NCBI GenBank assembly: GCA_903957365.1 | Contig: CAJBPB010000051.1 | Location: 1 to 47,586, forward strand | DNA length: 47,586 bases | Source: an uncultured Bacteroidota bacterium | GTDB lineage: Bacteria > Bacteroidota > Bacteroidia > Bacteroidales > F082 | Direction: 5' to 3' | In this document: piece after piece, positions 35,722 to 44,956 of the stretch | Layout: the number at the start of each line of letters is the position of its first letter | How positions within the stretch are numbered: position 1 is the stretch's first letter | Notes under the pieces: model-generated | Told to the model about the DNA's origin: nothing | Database searches by the model: none | What the model saw: the letters and a program-made list of their open reading frames with translations, nothing else | Made by a program: the position numbers and the translations under genes

Positions 35722-36384
35722 ATGAAAAAATTTGCCGTTGTTCTTGCTGGTTGTGGTGTTTATGATGGAGCTGAAATTCATGAAGCCACACTTGCAATGC
35801 TTGCTATCAAAGAAACAGGTGGTGATTATCAATGTTTCGCTCCGGATGTTATGCAGCATCATGTAGTGAATCATCTTACCGGAGCCGAGATGCCCGAAAA
35901 AAGAAATGTGTTGGTCGAAGCAGCCCGCATTGCGAGAGGCAACATCAAGCCACTTTCACTCTTTCATGAAAAGGATTTCGATGCATTGCTGTTCCCAGGT
36001 GGATTTGGTGCAGCCAAAAACCTTTCCACAGTTGCATTTCAGGGAGCAAATGCAAGCGTGAATCCCGAGGTAGAAGCTGCGATCAAGGCGATGCATAAAG
36101 CCAGGAAACCCATTGGAGCCATGTGTATTTCTCCAACTTTTGTCACGAAAGTACTTGGTGATGTAAATGTTACCATTGGAACTGATGAAGACACAATACA
36201 GGTGATTGAAGCATTTGGCGGAACACATGTCGAAACTGAACATGGTGATGTGGTGTACGATGCTGAGCACCTCGTTTTTACTACCCCATGTTATATGCTG
36301 GATGCACAGATTACTGACATCTGGGATGGCGCATATAATATTGTGGATGCCATGATGAAGGAAATGAATGACGAGGGAGAATAA
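35722..36384 (+). CDS. elbB: ElbB/YajL-DJ-1 superfamily glyoxalase-like protein
   Basis: A 220-residue DJ-1/PfpI-fold protein. FPGGFGAAKNLS at 91-102 and the nucleophile elbow C135 in GAMCISPTF match ElbB (also called SCRP-27A or the isoprenoid-biosynthesis glyoxalase). The N terminus VVLAGCGVYDGAEIHEA is also characteristic. E. coli ElbB has glyoxalase activity and was once linked to lycopene yield. Its physiological role is uncertain. The start ATG 35722 follows a -7 box at the right distance. The next gene starts 12 bases later. Confidence 0.92.
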   Translation: MKKFAVVLAGCGVYDGAEIHEATLAMLAIKETGGDYQCFAPDVMQHHVVNHLTGAEMPEKRNVLVEAARIARGNIKPLSLFHEKDFDALLFPGGFGAAKNLSTVAFQGANASVNPEVEAAIKAMHKARKPIGAMCISPTFVTKVLGDVNVTIGTDEDTIQVIEAFGGTHVETEHGDVVYDAEHLVFTTPCYMLDAQITDIWDGAYNIVDAMMKEMNDEGE

Positions 36385-36396
36385 AAACAAGTTACA

Positions 36397-39093
36397 ATGT
36401 TTACCAAGACGTTTTTAATGCAATTATTAAAACAGACTGTATTCCTTTCTCTATCGATTTTTTCCTTTTTATTTTCTACTGCTCAGGTCCATACAAGCTA
36501 TCTGTGGCATCTTGAGCAACCCATTTACTGGCCTGAAACCAGCATCTGGAATCCGTATCAGCACCAGAATGCAAGGGAATCGCAATATCTCAAATGGAAC
36601 AATGGCAACTGGTATTCCGATGGCCAGCAGCATCCGCTCAATAATATTCAGGAAATATTCAGTAATGACGACCGTAAAGCAGTATATCAATACAGGGCCA
36701 AAGATGCTGTTCAATCACTACTTGGCTTGTCTGAAGCCGGAGCACAGGTAAATTATTCGGGTTGCCTGATGGAGAATGTTAACAGTCTGGCTGGTGCAGG
36801 GCAATGGGGTTATTATAGTGGGTGGCAAAGCAGTTTTGTAAGTGCCCGTGGATGGACCACTTCGGGTGGCAAGCCTCGTATGGATATCGTCTCATTTACA
36901 AAAGACCATGCATTGTCCCCCTTGCTGAGTGATAAGATGCTTCGACGACAGATTCAGGCACATCGTTATTTGTATGGTCTGAATTTCGGCAGCTCACCAA
37001 ACTATTCGAAAGGCTACTGGCCCGCCGAATGTTCATTCAGTGAACGTAATATCAAAGCATTGGCCGAAGAAGGAATTCAATGGGCAGTAATTGCTAACAG
37101 TCACCTCGCCCGCACACTCAATGATTATCCTTTACAATATGGAACAGCTGTTTGTAACATCGATCCGCCCAATCAGGCGGATAAAGTGGCAACCAATGGA
37201 TTGCATTGGTGGAGTGGCCAGATTGATGGACGCGGCGGAACTTTTGCAGCTCCTTATTGCTATCAGGCACACAAAGCAAAATATGTTGATCCCGAATCTG
37301 GCACAGAATATAAGATAACAGTCGTTCCGATGGATGATGTGCTCAGTTATCAGAATGGTTATTCAACCATGGGGACAGGAACGATTGATGCCAGTATTGC
37401 ACCTTTTAATGATGCAGCCCATCCTTCGATGGTATTACTGGCCCACGACGGAGATAATGCCTGGGGAGGCGGTTATGATTACTATACCAATTCGGTTCCC
37501 GGCTTTGCCAATGAAGCTGCTTCTAAAGGGTACGTCCCTTCAACTATTGAACAGTTCCTGGCGAATCATCCGGTACCTGAAAATGATGTGGTACATGTTG
37601 AGGACGGATCATGGGTGAATGCTGCCAACGACTGGGGACATCCGCAGTTTATCAACTGGTTGTGGCCGATGTACACCTCTGATTATGTGTTTAATCCTGA
37701 AGGTTGGACTGAAGATGCGCGTAACTGGGCAGTGCTTGTGGCAGCCGAGAACCGTGTTCAGATGGCTGAAGATCTTCAGGGTAACCTGAATATTGCCAAT
37801 ATAGTCAATCCTTCCGCATCTGCCAATGCTGCCGAAAGAGCCTGGCATTTTCTGCTTCCGGCCTACAATAGCGGATATATGTATTACGGTACCTCACTTG
37901 ATATGGAGGTAAAACAGTCGCTGGCTGCCAACCGCGCCTGTGCATTTGCCGATCAGGTAATTGCAGCCCATGAGGGAACCGACAATACAGCGCCGACGGT
38001 TTTCATTCCGCAACGATATCCATATAACCCTGGCGGAACAGGCTTTGGACCAAACTATGGCTATCAGCAACATCAAAACGCATCCGATTTTCATGTCTGG
38101 ACTTTTGCCTATGATGTTTCAGGTGTGCAATCATCGGTTTTAAAATACCGTATTGACAATGATGGTACCAATCCGGTGGCAGACAACGACAATGAAACCT
38201 TTGCCGGTGGCGCCGGAGTGCAGGCCTGGCAATCAATTACCATGAGCTACCGCAATTTCCCTACAGGTAATGTCGCCAATAATCCTGAGGTAAACTTCTT
38301 TATTTTGCCTGATTATATTGCCGGTGAGTACTATGCTGAAATTGCCGGGATTGCCGAAAAACTACTCGATTATTATGTGGAAGTAGCAGATAACGAAAAT
38401 AATATAGCAAAATCACCTATTCAACATGTTTATGTTGGCCCTTCGAATCCAGGTGGTGGCGGACAAAATGGCGTTTTCTGGACTCCAACAAATCCAGACC
38501 TGAATGATGTAATCACAATTACGCAAACTGATGTAAGCATTGGAGCAAAACTACACTGGGGTGTCAGCACAAACGGACTTACCTGGCAAACACCCAACAA
38601 TGCATACTGGCCGGCAGGTTCTGTCCTGTTCAATGGCACGGGTCCTGCCATCGAATCAACCATGACAGGCCCTGATAATGAAGGAAATATCACTATTCAG
38701 CTCGGACCTTTTGATAATCCCGGACAGGTAGTATCAGCAGTCGATTTTGTGATCCATTACAACAACGATACCTGGAACAACAACAATGGGGCTGATTTTC
38801 ATATCCCGATCAATAATTCACCGACCGATATCAATACCTCTGACTTTCAAAACCGTATCAGTTTGTGGCCTGTTCCTGCCAATGATCAACTTGTAGTTGG
38901 GGTTCCTGTTGAGCTAATTAGTGGTCATCATTTGATCATTTCAAATTTGTCGGGTCAATCAATTTTGGAACAAGATGTTAATCAGGAAAACTTCAGGATC
39001 GATATCAGCAATGTGCCATCTGGTTTTTATGTGCTCATGATAGTGAATCAAAAAGGATATATCGTGGCTTCCAGAAAATTGATTGTCAATTAA
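36397..39093 (+). CDS. Secreted GH57-like glycoside hydrolase with T9SS sorting tail
   Basis: An 898-residue exported enzyme. A signal peptide ends near STAQ (residues 27-30). The GH57-type catalytic region covers about 31-480. YLWHLEQPIYW holds the HxxQP-like motif, E211 in GYWPAECSFSE is the likely nucleophile, and D351/D353 in LLAHDGDNAWGGG give the probable acid/base region. Later come a beta-sandwich near 500-665 and a second, carbohydrate-binding-like, domain near 685-800 (GVFWTPTNPDLNDVITITQ). The final 75 residues or so form a type A T9SS C-terminal domain (WPVPANDQLVV ... GFYVLMIVNQKGYIVASRKLIV). It probably cuts alpha-glucans at the cell surface or outside. GH57 members are often cytoplasmic, so the export is notable. 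Confidence 0.82.
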   Translation: MFTKTFLMQLLKQTVFLSLSIFSFLFSTAQVHTSYLWHLEQPIYWPETSIWNPYQHQNARESQYLKWNNGNWYSDGQQHPLNNIQEIFSNDDRKAVYQYRAKDAVQSLLGLSEAGAQVNYSGCLMENVNSLAGAGQWGYYSGWQSSFVSARGWTTSGGKPRMDIVSFTKDHALSPLLSDKMLRRQIQAHRYLYGLNFGSSPNYSKGYWPAECSFSERNIKALAEEGIQWAVIANSHLARTLNDYPLQYGTAVCNIDPPNQADKVATNGLHWWSGQIDGRGGTFAAPYCYQAHKAKYVDPESGTEYKITVVPMDDVLSYQNGYSTMGTGTIDASIAPFNDAAHPSMVLLAHDGDNAWGGGYDYYTNSVPGFANEAASKGYVPSTIEQFLANHPVPENDVVHVEDGSWVNAANDWGHPQFINWLWPMYTSDYVFNPEGWTEDARNWAVLVAAENRVQMAEDLQGNLNIANIVNPSASANAAERAWHFLLPAYNSGYMYYGTSLDMEVKQSLAANRACAFADQVIAAHEGTDNTAPTVFIPQRYPYNPGGTGFGPNYGYQQHQNASDFHVWTFAYDVSGVQSSVLKYRIDNDGTNPVADNDNETFAGGAGVQAWQSITMSYRNFPTGNVANNPEVNFFILPDYIAGEYYAEIAGIAEKLLDYYVEVADNENNIAKSPIQHVYVGPSNPGGGGQNGVFWTPTNPDLNDVITITQTDVSIGAKLHWGVSTNGLTWQTPNNAYWPAGSVLFNGTGPAIESTMTGPDNEGNITIQLGPFDNPGQVVSAVDFVIHYNNDTWNNNNGADFHIPINNSPTDINTSDFQNRISLWPVPANDQLVVGVPVELISGHHLIISNLSGQSILEQDVNQENFRIDISNVPSGFYVLMIVNQKGYIVASRKLIVN

Positions 39094-39121
39094 TTGAATT
39101 AAACAGCAAAAACTAAATAGG

Positions 39122-40072
39122 ATGAAAAACCGTATCACTGATTTGCTTAATATTCGTTATCCCATTATTCAGGCGGGAATGATATGGTGTTCAGGTTGGA
39201 AACTCGCTTCGGCAGTAAGTAATTCCGGAGGATTGGGACTTATCGGTGCAGGTTCAATGTCACCTGAGGTTTTACGAACACATATTCAGAAGTGTAAGGC
39301 AGCTACAGACAAACCTTTTGGCGTAAATATCCCCTTGCTTTATTTTCAAACGGATGAAGTAATTGAAATTCTGGTATCTGAGAAAGTCCCGGTTGTATTT
39401 ACTTCAGCCGGAAATCCTGCAAAATACACAAGTTACCTGAAATCAAAAGGAATGAAAGTGGTACATGTGATTGCCAACCTGAAATTTGCATTAAAGGCTG
39501 TGGAGGCCGGCGTGGATGCAATAGTAGCTGAAGGTTTTGAGGCCGGCGGTCACAATGGTATCGAGGAGACCACCACTATGACACTCATCCCGATGATACG
39601 CGAAAAAGTGAGTATTCCATTGATTGCAGCTGGTGGCATAGCCAGTGGTCAGCAAATGCTTGCAGCATTCGCCCTGGGTGCCGATGGCGTACAGATCGGA
39701 TCTTTGTTTGCTTCCTCTTTCGAATCTTCAGCGCATATGGCTTTCAAGCAGGCGATTGTTGAAGCTGGTGATGGTTCAACCGCTTTGATGTTGAAAAAGC
39801 TAGTGCCGGTCCGATTGTTAAAAAATCCATTTTTTGATCAGGTGAAAACAGCGGAACAATCCGGAGTCTCGGTTGAGGAATTAAAAGCACTGCTTGGTAA
39901 AGGCCGCGCCAGAAAAGGAATGTTTGAAGGTGATCTGGTCGAAGGAGAGCTTGAAATCGGGCAGGTTGCTTCCACGATTCATGGTATTAAAACCGTTCAG
40001 GAGATTTTTAATACACTGATTTTAGATTACCAGTCAGCAAAGCAAAATCAACTTCCAGAAATCAATATCTGA
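39122..40072 (+). CDS. FMN-dependent nitronate monooxygenase / enoyl-reductase (FabK)-like protein
   Basis: A 316-residue TIM-barrel flavoprotein of the NMO/2-nitropropane dioxygenase family. PIIQAGMIWCSGWKLA opens the barrel, H144 in EAGGHNGIEE is the catalytic/FMN-side histidine, and IAAGGIASG plus ADGVQIGSLF bind FMN phosphate. Class II NMO and the enoyl-ACP reductase FabK share this wording. Its place just before acyl-CoA dehydrogenase and the ETF genes, 76 bases upstream, hints at a role on enoyl thioesters, but detoxification of nitronates cannot be excluded. The sequence alone does not separate the two. Confidence 0.85.
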   Translation: MKNRITDLLNIRYPIIQAGMIWCSGWKLASAVSNSGGLGLIGAGSMSPEVLRTHIQKCKAATDKPFGVNIPLLYFQTDEVIEILVSEKVPVVFTSAGNPAKYTSYLKSKGMKVVHVIANLKFALKAVEAGVDAIVAEGFEAGGHNGIEETTTMTLIPMIREKVSIPLIAAGGIASGQQMLAAFALGADGVQIGSLFASSFESSAHMAFKQAIVEAGDGSTALMLKKLVPVRLLKNPFFDQVKTAEQSGVSVEELKALLGKGRARKGMFEGDLVEGELEIGQVASTIHGIKTVQEIFNTLILDYQSAKQNQLPEINI

Positions 40073-40096
40073 AGAGCATGATCCAAAAGTTTTATC

Positions 40097-40104
40097 TACA
40101 TTTG
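40097..40104 (+). promoter_or_regulatory. -7 box of the acyl-CoA dehydrogenase gene
   Basis: TACATTTG matches TAnnTTTG and ends 44 bases before the ATG at 40149. Confidence 0.45.
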
Positions 40105-40148
40105 TAATAATAAAATAATTGTTACAAACAATTCTATACCAATAAGTT

Positions 40149-41288
40149 ATGAATTTCGAGTATTCAGAAGAGCAGTTGATGATTCAACAGGCAGCCCGTG
40201 ATTATGCACAGCGCGAATTAATAAAAGACGTTTTGGAACGTGATGCACGATCCGAGTTTCCTGCCGAACATATTAAAAACCTTGCATCGCTAGGTTTTAT
40301 GGGAATGATGGTCGATCCAAAGTATGATGGAAGTGGTCTGGACGCAATTTCATACGTATTGGCCATTGAAGAGTTGAGTAAAATAGACGCATCTGCAAGT
40401 GTGATTGTTTCGGTTAACAATTCGCTTGTTTGCTTTGGTCTGGAGAAATTTGGAACAGAAGAACAGAAACAAAAATATCTTCGTCCGTTGGCAAGCGGAA
40501 AAAAGATTGGTGCTTTTCTTTTATCAGAGCCTGAAGCAGGCTCCGATGCCACCAGTCAGCGCACTCTTGCCGAAGACAAAGGCGATTACTATTTGGTTAA
40601 CGGAACAAAAAACTGGATTACTAATGCCAATTCGGCATCCACATATATATTGATAGCACAAACTGATCCAGATAAAAAACACAAAGGCATCAATGCCCTG
40701 ATCGTAGATAAAAATTCGCCTGGAATTAGTCTTGGACCGCATGAAGATAAAATGGGAATGCGAAGTTCTGATACTCATTCGGTCATGTTTACCGATGTGA
40801 AAGTACCAAAATCAAATCGTATTGGTGAAGATGGATTTGGTTTTAAATTTGCCATGCAGGTGCTCGAGGCAGGACGAATCGGTATTGCTTCTCAGGCAGT
40901 AGGACTGGCTTCAGGAGCGCTCGAACGTTCCATTGCCTATTCAAAAGAACGAAAAGCATTTGGAACTGTGATAGCCAATCACCAATCGGTAGCTTTCAAA
41001 CTTGCTGAGATGGCAGTTAAAGTTGAAAACGCACGTAACCTTTGTCTGAAAGCAGCCTGGTTGAAAGACAATCACCAGCCTTATGGCATAGCCAGTGCTA
41101 TGGCTAAGCAATATGCTGCCGATATTGCCATGGAAGTTACGACCGAAGCAGTTCAGATTCACGGTGGTTATGGTTATGTGAAGGAATACCATGTTGAGCG
41201 CCTGATGCGCGAAGCCAAACTCACCCAGATTTATGAAGGCACTTCCGAGATTCAGAAGATTGTCATTTCGAGAGACCTTTTGAAGTGA
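40149..41288 (+). CDS. Acyl-CoA dehydrogenase (short-chain/butyryl-type)
   Basis: A 379-residue FAD enzyme. AFLLSEPEAGSDA and NGTKNWITNA are the first ACAD signature and FAD contacts. The late signature is QIHGGYGYVKEYHVERLMREAKLTQIYEGTSE in effect, with the catalytic base being the Glu in IYEGTSEIQ near residue 366. The length and the YEGTSEIQ placement fit short-chain/butyryl-CoA dehydrogenases. It passes electrons to ETF, whose two subunits are encoded 146 bases downstream. In an anaerobe the same trio can run as an electron-bifurcating butyryl-CoA-forming complex. Confidence 0.93.
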   Translation: MNFEYSEEQLMIQQAARDYAQRELIKDVLERDARSEFPAEHIKNLASLGFMGMMVDPKYDGSGLDAISYVLAIEELSKIDASASVIVSVNNSLVCFGLEKFGTEEQKQKYLRPLASGKKIGAFLLSEPEAGSDATSQRTLAEDKGDYYLVNGTKNWITNANSASTYILIAQTDPDKKHKGINALIVDKNSPGISLGPHEDKMGMRSSDTHSVMFTDVKVPKSNRIGEDGFGFKFAMQVLEAGRIGIASQAVGLASGALERSIAYSKERKAFGTVIANHQSVAFKLAEMAVKVENARNLCLKAAWLKDNHQPYGIASAMAKQYAADIAMEVTTEAVQIHGGYGYVKEYHVERLMREAKLTQIYEGTSEIQKIVISRDLLK

Positions 41289-41340
41289 GCTATCTGTCCG
41301 ATTTTGCCACTACACAGGCGAAGTTGTTAATTGCAGATAA

Positions 41341-41388
41341 GTTAACTTTAACTCACTTTAGTTCACTTTAGCTCACTTCGAACTTTTT
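41341..41388. repeat. Third copy of the CACTTTAG/TTCACTCCGAAC repeat
   Basis: The gap between the acyl-CoA dehydrogenase and etfB contains TTTAACTCACTTTAGTTCAC, then TTTAGCTCACTTCGAAC, the same words as in the other two gaps. It lies directly upstream of the etfB -7 box. Confidence 0.5.
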
Positions 41389-41390
41389 TT

Positions 41391-41398
41391 TATCTTTG
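41391..41398 (+). promoter_or_regulatory. -7 box of etfBA
   Basis: TATCTTTG matches TAnnTTTG and ends 35 bases before the etfB ATG. The region upstream is taken up by the CACTTTAG repeat. Confidence 0.5.
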
Positions 41399-41433
41399 CC
41401 CATCAAAAAAAATAATCATCTAAATATATCTCT

Positions 41434-42177
41434 ATGAAAATATTGGTATTGATTGGTAATGTGCCCGACACAACTACCAAAGTCAAATTTAATGCCGACA
41501 AAACAGCTTTTGATACGAACGGTGTACAATGGATTATCAATCCATGGGATGAGCTGGCCCTCACACGGGCACTCGAGCTAAAAGAAGCTGCCGGCAGTAC
41601 AATCGAAAGTATTTTTGTTGCCAATGTCGGTCGTTCAGAAACAGAAGGCACATTGCGCAAAGCACTGGCTGTTGGTGCCGATGAAGCCATACGTGTCGAT
41701 ACAGATCCTAAAGACGCGTTTTATGTTGCTTCCCAGTTGGCTCAGGTTGCCAAAGGATTTGATCTGATTTTTGCAGGTATTGAAGCATCTGATTATAATG
41801 GCGCTGCTGTTGGAGGAATGTTAGCAGAATTACTTGGTATTCAATCTGTTTCAGCTGTTTCAGGAATACAAATAGAAAGCGGTAATCTGAAAATCAGCCG
41901 TGAAATTGATGGTGGATCACAAACATTGGCCATGAATTTGCCCTTGTTGGCTATTGTTCAGAAAGGTATTGCCAAAGAGCCACGGATTCCGGCTATGCGT
42001 GGTATCATGATGGCCCGAAGTAAAAAACTGACCGTGGTTGCCCCAATGGAAGTAGAGACACTTACAAGTATCGTTACATTCGAATCACCTGCTCCGAAAG
42101 CTGCCTGCAAGATGGTTGCTGAAGACCAGGCCAGAGAGTTGATCAGACTCTTGCACGAAGAAGCCAAAGTATTGTAA
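41434..42177 (+). CDS. etfB: Electron transfer flavoprotein subunit beta (FixA family)
   Basis: A 247-residue ETF beta subunit. MKILVLIGNVPDTTTKVKF opens it, INPWDELALTRALEL is the family nucleotide-binding segment, and NLPLLAIVQKGIAKEPRIPAM is the conserved late part near the recognition loop. It binds AMP, or a second FAD in bifurcating ETFs. The gene is followed by etfA after 19 bases and preceded by acyl-CoA dehydrogenase. The sequence by itself does not decide between the ordinary and bifurcating types. Confidence 0.94.
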   Translation: MKILVLIGNVPDTTTKVKFNADKTAFDTNGVQWIINPWDELALTRALELKEAAGSTIESIFVANVGRSETEGTLRKALAVGADEAIRVDTDPKDAFYVASQLAQVAKGFDLIFAGIEASDYNGAAVGGMLAELLGIQSVSAVSGIQIESGNLKISREIDGGSQTLAMNLPLLAIVQKGIAKEPRIPAMRGIMMARSKKLTVVAPMEVETLTSIVTFESPAPKAACKMVAEDQARELIRLLHEEAKVL

Positions 42178-42196
42178 ATCATTAAAAAGTAAAGAG

Positions 42197-43165
42197 ATGT
42201 CAGTATTAGTATATACCGAAAACTGGGACGGAAAATTTAAGAAAGTTAGTTTTGAACTCGCTTCTTATGCTGCAAAACTTGCAGCTGAGATGGGTGTTTC
42301 TGTTTCAGCCATTTCATTGGGACCTGTCGAAGATAGTGAATTGGCTAAATTGGCTGATTATGGTGTTGGGAGAGTGTTGAGTGCATCTTGCAAAGATTAT
42401 AACTCCCTCGATAATCAGGCGATTGCAACTGCTGTTGCTGCTGCGGCTAAGCATGTGAATGCCTCGGTTGTGATTCTTGCCCAAAGCAATCTTGGAAAAG
42501 CGATTGCACCACGCTTATCGGTAAAACTTAAAGCCGGACTTGTAAGTGGTGTACAAGGATTGCCTGTCAGCCTGAGTCCGTTTACAGTGAAAAAAATGGT
42601 TTTCACGGGTAAAGCCTTTGCCAATACAACTATTCATACAGCGATTAAAGTAATTACACTTGCACCAAATTCTTTTGGTGTGATTGAAAATAAAGTTCAG
42701 GAAGCGATTGAGAAATTTGATGCCGGCTTAACCGAAGCTGATTTCACCACCAAAATTGAGTCAACAAATAAGGTTACCGGAAAAGTACTGCTCAATGATG
42801 CCGATATTGTTGTTTCTGCCGGTCGTGGTATGAAAGCTTCCGAAAACTGGGGCCCGATTGAAGAGCTCGCCACATTACTTGGTGCCGGACTTGCCTGTTC
42901 ACGTCCTGTTTCAGACGAAGGTTGGCGTTCACATGGTGAACATGTTGGCCAGACTGGAAAAATTATCTCCCCGAATTTATATTTCGCTTTTGGAATTTCC
43001 GGAGCAATCCAACATTTAGGCGGCGTTAGTTCTTCCAAATGTATTGTTGCGATCAATAAAGACAAGGATGCACCCATATTTGAAGCGGCAGATTACGGCA
43101 TCGTAGGTGATGTTTTTAAAGTTTTGCCACAACTGATTGAAGCAGTAAAGGAAAGTAAATCTTAA
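42197..43165 (+). CDS. etfA: Electron transfer flavoprotein subunit alpha (FixB family)
   Basis: A 322-residue ETF alpha subunit. The C-terminal FAD domain carries the signature ACSRPVSDEGWRSHGEHVGQ, then TGKIISPNLYFAFGISGAIQH, and ends with YGIVGDVFKVLPQLIEAVK. It forms the heterodimer with EtfB that shuttles electrons from acyl-CoA dehydrogenase. A hairpin terminator 39 bases downstream closes the operon. Confidence 0.95.
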   Translation: MSVLVYTENWDGKFKKVSFELASYAAKLAAEMGVSVSAISLGPVEDSELAKLADYGVGRVLSASCKDYNSLDNQAIATAVAAAAKHVNASVVILAQSNLGKAIAPRLSVKLKAGLVSGVQGLPVSLSPFTVKKMVFTGKAFANTTIHTAIKVITLAPNSFGVIENKVQEAIEKFDAGLTEADFTTKIESTNKVTGKVLLNDADIVVSAGRGMKASENWGPIEELATLLGAGLACSRPVSDEGWRSHGEHVGQTGKIISPNLYFAFGISGAIQHLGGVSSSKCIVAINKDKDAPIFEAADYGIVGDVFKVLPQLIEAVKESKS

Positions 43166-43204
43166 AAGAGTCAGACTAACTATTTGATATTAAATTATAT
43201 AATG

Positions 43205-43246
43205 AAGCCTGTGAACAACAATTTGTTTTCAGGCTTTGTTTTTTAA
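43205..43246 (+). terminator. Rho-independent terminator after etfBA
   Basis: AAGCCTG (43205-43211) pairs with CAGGCTT (43230-43236), with inner GAAC/GTT pairing possible. A T-rich run follows. Confidence 0.8.
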
Positions 43247-43324
43247 AACAAAATTGCTTTTCCATCGTTTTGATGTTCAACCTTTCATTCAAAGGAAAAC
43301 CTTAGGCTATCAAATTAATATAGA

Positions 43325-44419
43325 ATGATCAATACCCGGATAAGTATCTTTTTGGTTTTGTTGTTTGTCGGTTTTGCTGCTTTCCCGCAGCAAAATGACT
43401 GGGATCGCATTGATCAAAAAGTTGCTAAAGTTCCTGCTTCAGCTGAAAAAAGTATTCCGTTATTGGCTTCCTGGATCAAAGCAAACTTCATCGGTGAAAA
43501 AGATCGGATTCGTGCAATTCACCGATGGATTGCCGTAAATCTGGTGTACGATTTCAACAGTTCGATCGCTGAATTAACAAAAAAAGAAAACCAGGAAATT
43601 ATTGCATCTGCTTTTCGCACCCGAAAATCGGTATGCGGAGGGTATGCCGGATTGATGGACAGTCTGTGTGTACTGGCAGGTATCCATTCTTATGTTATTG
43701 ACGGATATACGATTCAGGATGGGAAAATCAATCCTAATCCGCATGCATGGATTGCTGCTGAAATTAATCAGAACTGGTTTCTTTTTGATCCGACCTGGTC
43801 GTCGGGCAGCCTTGTGAACGGAACTTATGAGCATGAATTTGATGAAAGCTATTTTATGGTTTCTTCTGAAAAGATGATTTTGAGCCATATACCATTCGAC
43901 CCCATCTGGCAGTTTCTGAGATTTCCTCAATTCTCAAAAAACAACAAGTTTTTTCAGACAAAAACAGCCTATGATTTTGAAGATTCTATTGATCAATATC
44001 TGCAATTGTCAGATAAACAGAGAATTATCAATGAAATCCGTCGAATTGGTGAATCACAGACTACCAATCAGGCTATTGTAAAAAGACTGTCATTTTTATA
44101 TGATAATCTGGATGTTGAATTGTACAACGAGAATATAAATCTCTACAATCAGGCAATCCAAATTTATAATGCTGCTGTTTCCAAATGGGACGACTATATC
44201 AATTTTCGGAATAAGAACCTCGACAATATGCAAAGCATAAAAAAGAAAAGTCCGGTTTTGGATGAGCTGATTCATAAGCTTGATAAAGCAAGCGCTATTT
44301 TGCAGCAAATGGTCGAATTACCCTCTGATCTGGCAAACGGTGTGTTCAGCCTGCGGAAATCAATTAAACTGATGAAATCGCAGGTGCAGGATGAACAACA
44401 ATTGATGAAGCGATCGTAA
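43325..44419 (+). CDS. Exported transglutaminase-like cysteine protease-fold protein
   Basis: A 364-residue protein with a signal peptide (hydrophobic 8-20, cut near FPQQ). A transglutaminase-core domain follows. The triad is visible: C104 in SVCGGYAGLMDSLC, H140 in NPHAWIAAEI and D155 in WFLFDPTWSSG. The C-terminal 150 residues are mostly helical (LSFLYDNLDVELYNENINLYNQAIQIYN) and may form a coiled coil. Bacterial members act as peptidases or cross-linkers in the periplasm. The substrate is unknown. It stands alone and converges with a small exported protein gene. Confidence 0.82.
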   Translation: MINTRISIFLVLLFVGFAAFPQQNDWDRIDQKVAKVPASAEKSIPLLASWIKANFIGEKDRIRAIHRWIAVNLVYDFNSSIAELTKKENQEIIASAFRTRKSVCGGYAGLMDSLCVLAGIHSYVIDGYTIQDGKINPNPHAWIAAEINQNWFLFDPTWSSGSLVNGTYEHEFDESYFMVSSEKMILSHIPFDPIWQFLRFPQFSKNNKFFQTKTAYDFEDSIDQYLQLSDKQRIINEIRRIGESQTTNQAIVKRLSFLYDNLDVELYNENINLYNQAIQIYNAAVSKWDDYINFRNKNLDNMQSIKKKSPVLDELIHKLDKASAILQQMVELPSDLANGVFSLRKSIKLMKSQVQDEQQLMKRS

Positions 44420-44459
44420 TAAGATTTGACAACCAATACTTTGGACGCGTGCCAGTTTT

Positions 44460-44915
44460 TTATTCGTGAACGTACATCAATCCATAGCGGGCAACGTTGT
44501 AACCCTCATTAAAAGAATATACAATCACTTCCACTTTATACAGGGCATCCTTGGTAGGCTTCACGGTAGCCATTGCATACGATTCGGAAGATGCATCCTC
44601 GGCAACCAAAGTCCATTTATCGAGTAAATCATCATATTCATATACTTTTACATCCAGATCTTTCACACCACCATCCGCAAATCCAATGATCGAGTATTCC
44701 CAGTCAGCTGATAAATTGCGAAATGATTCTTTGGAAGTAAAAACAAGGTCGTATTCAATCCGGACGATTTCGTTTCCATCGGTATCAAACTGATCAACCA
44801 ATGCTGCTCCAAGTTTATAGATGGGATAACTGAGTTTTTCGTTGATGCACTGGGCTTTACCAGACAAACTGAATCCAAGGATTACAATAACAATGGAGAT
44901 AATGATTTTTTTCAT
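44460..44915 (-). CDS. Small exported protein of unknown function
   Basis: A 151-residue protein with a clear signal peptide (MKKIIISIVIVILGFSLSGKA, cut before QCINEK). The mature part is about 130 residues, acidic, and looks all-beta: LVFTSKESFRNLSADWEYSIIGFADGG, WTLVAEDASSESYAMATVKP, ALYKVEVIVYSFNEG. That style resembles a lectin-like or C2-like sandwich that binds a ligand. A -7 box lies 41 bases upstream. I recognise no family. Confidence 0.65.
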   Translation of the reverse strand: MKKIIISIVIVILGFSLSGKAQCINEKLSYPIYKLGAALVDQFDTDGNEIVRIEYDLVFTSKESFRNLSADWEYSIIGFADGGVKDLDVKVYEYDDLLDKWTLVAEDASSESYAMATVKPTKDALYKVEVIVYSFNEGYNVARYGLMYVHE

Positions 44916-44956
44916 GGCTTTTGGTTTAGATGATAATCAGAAATAAATATTTCGGC

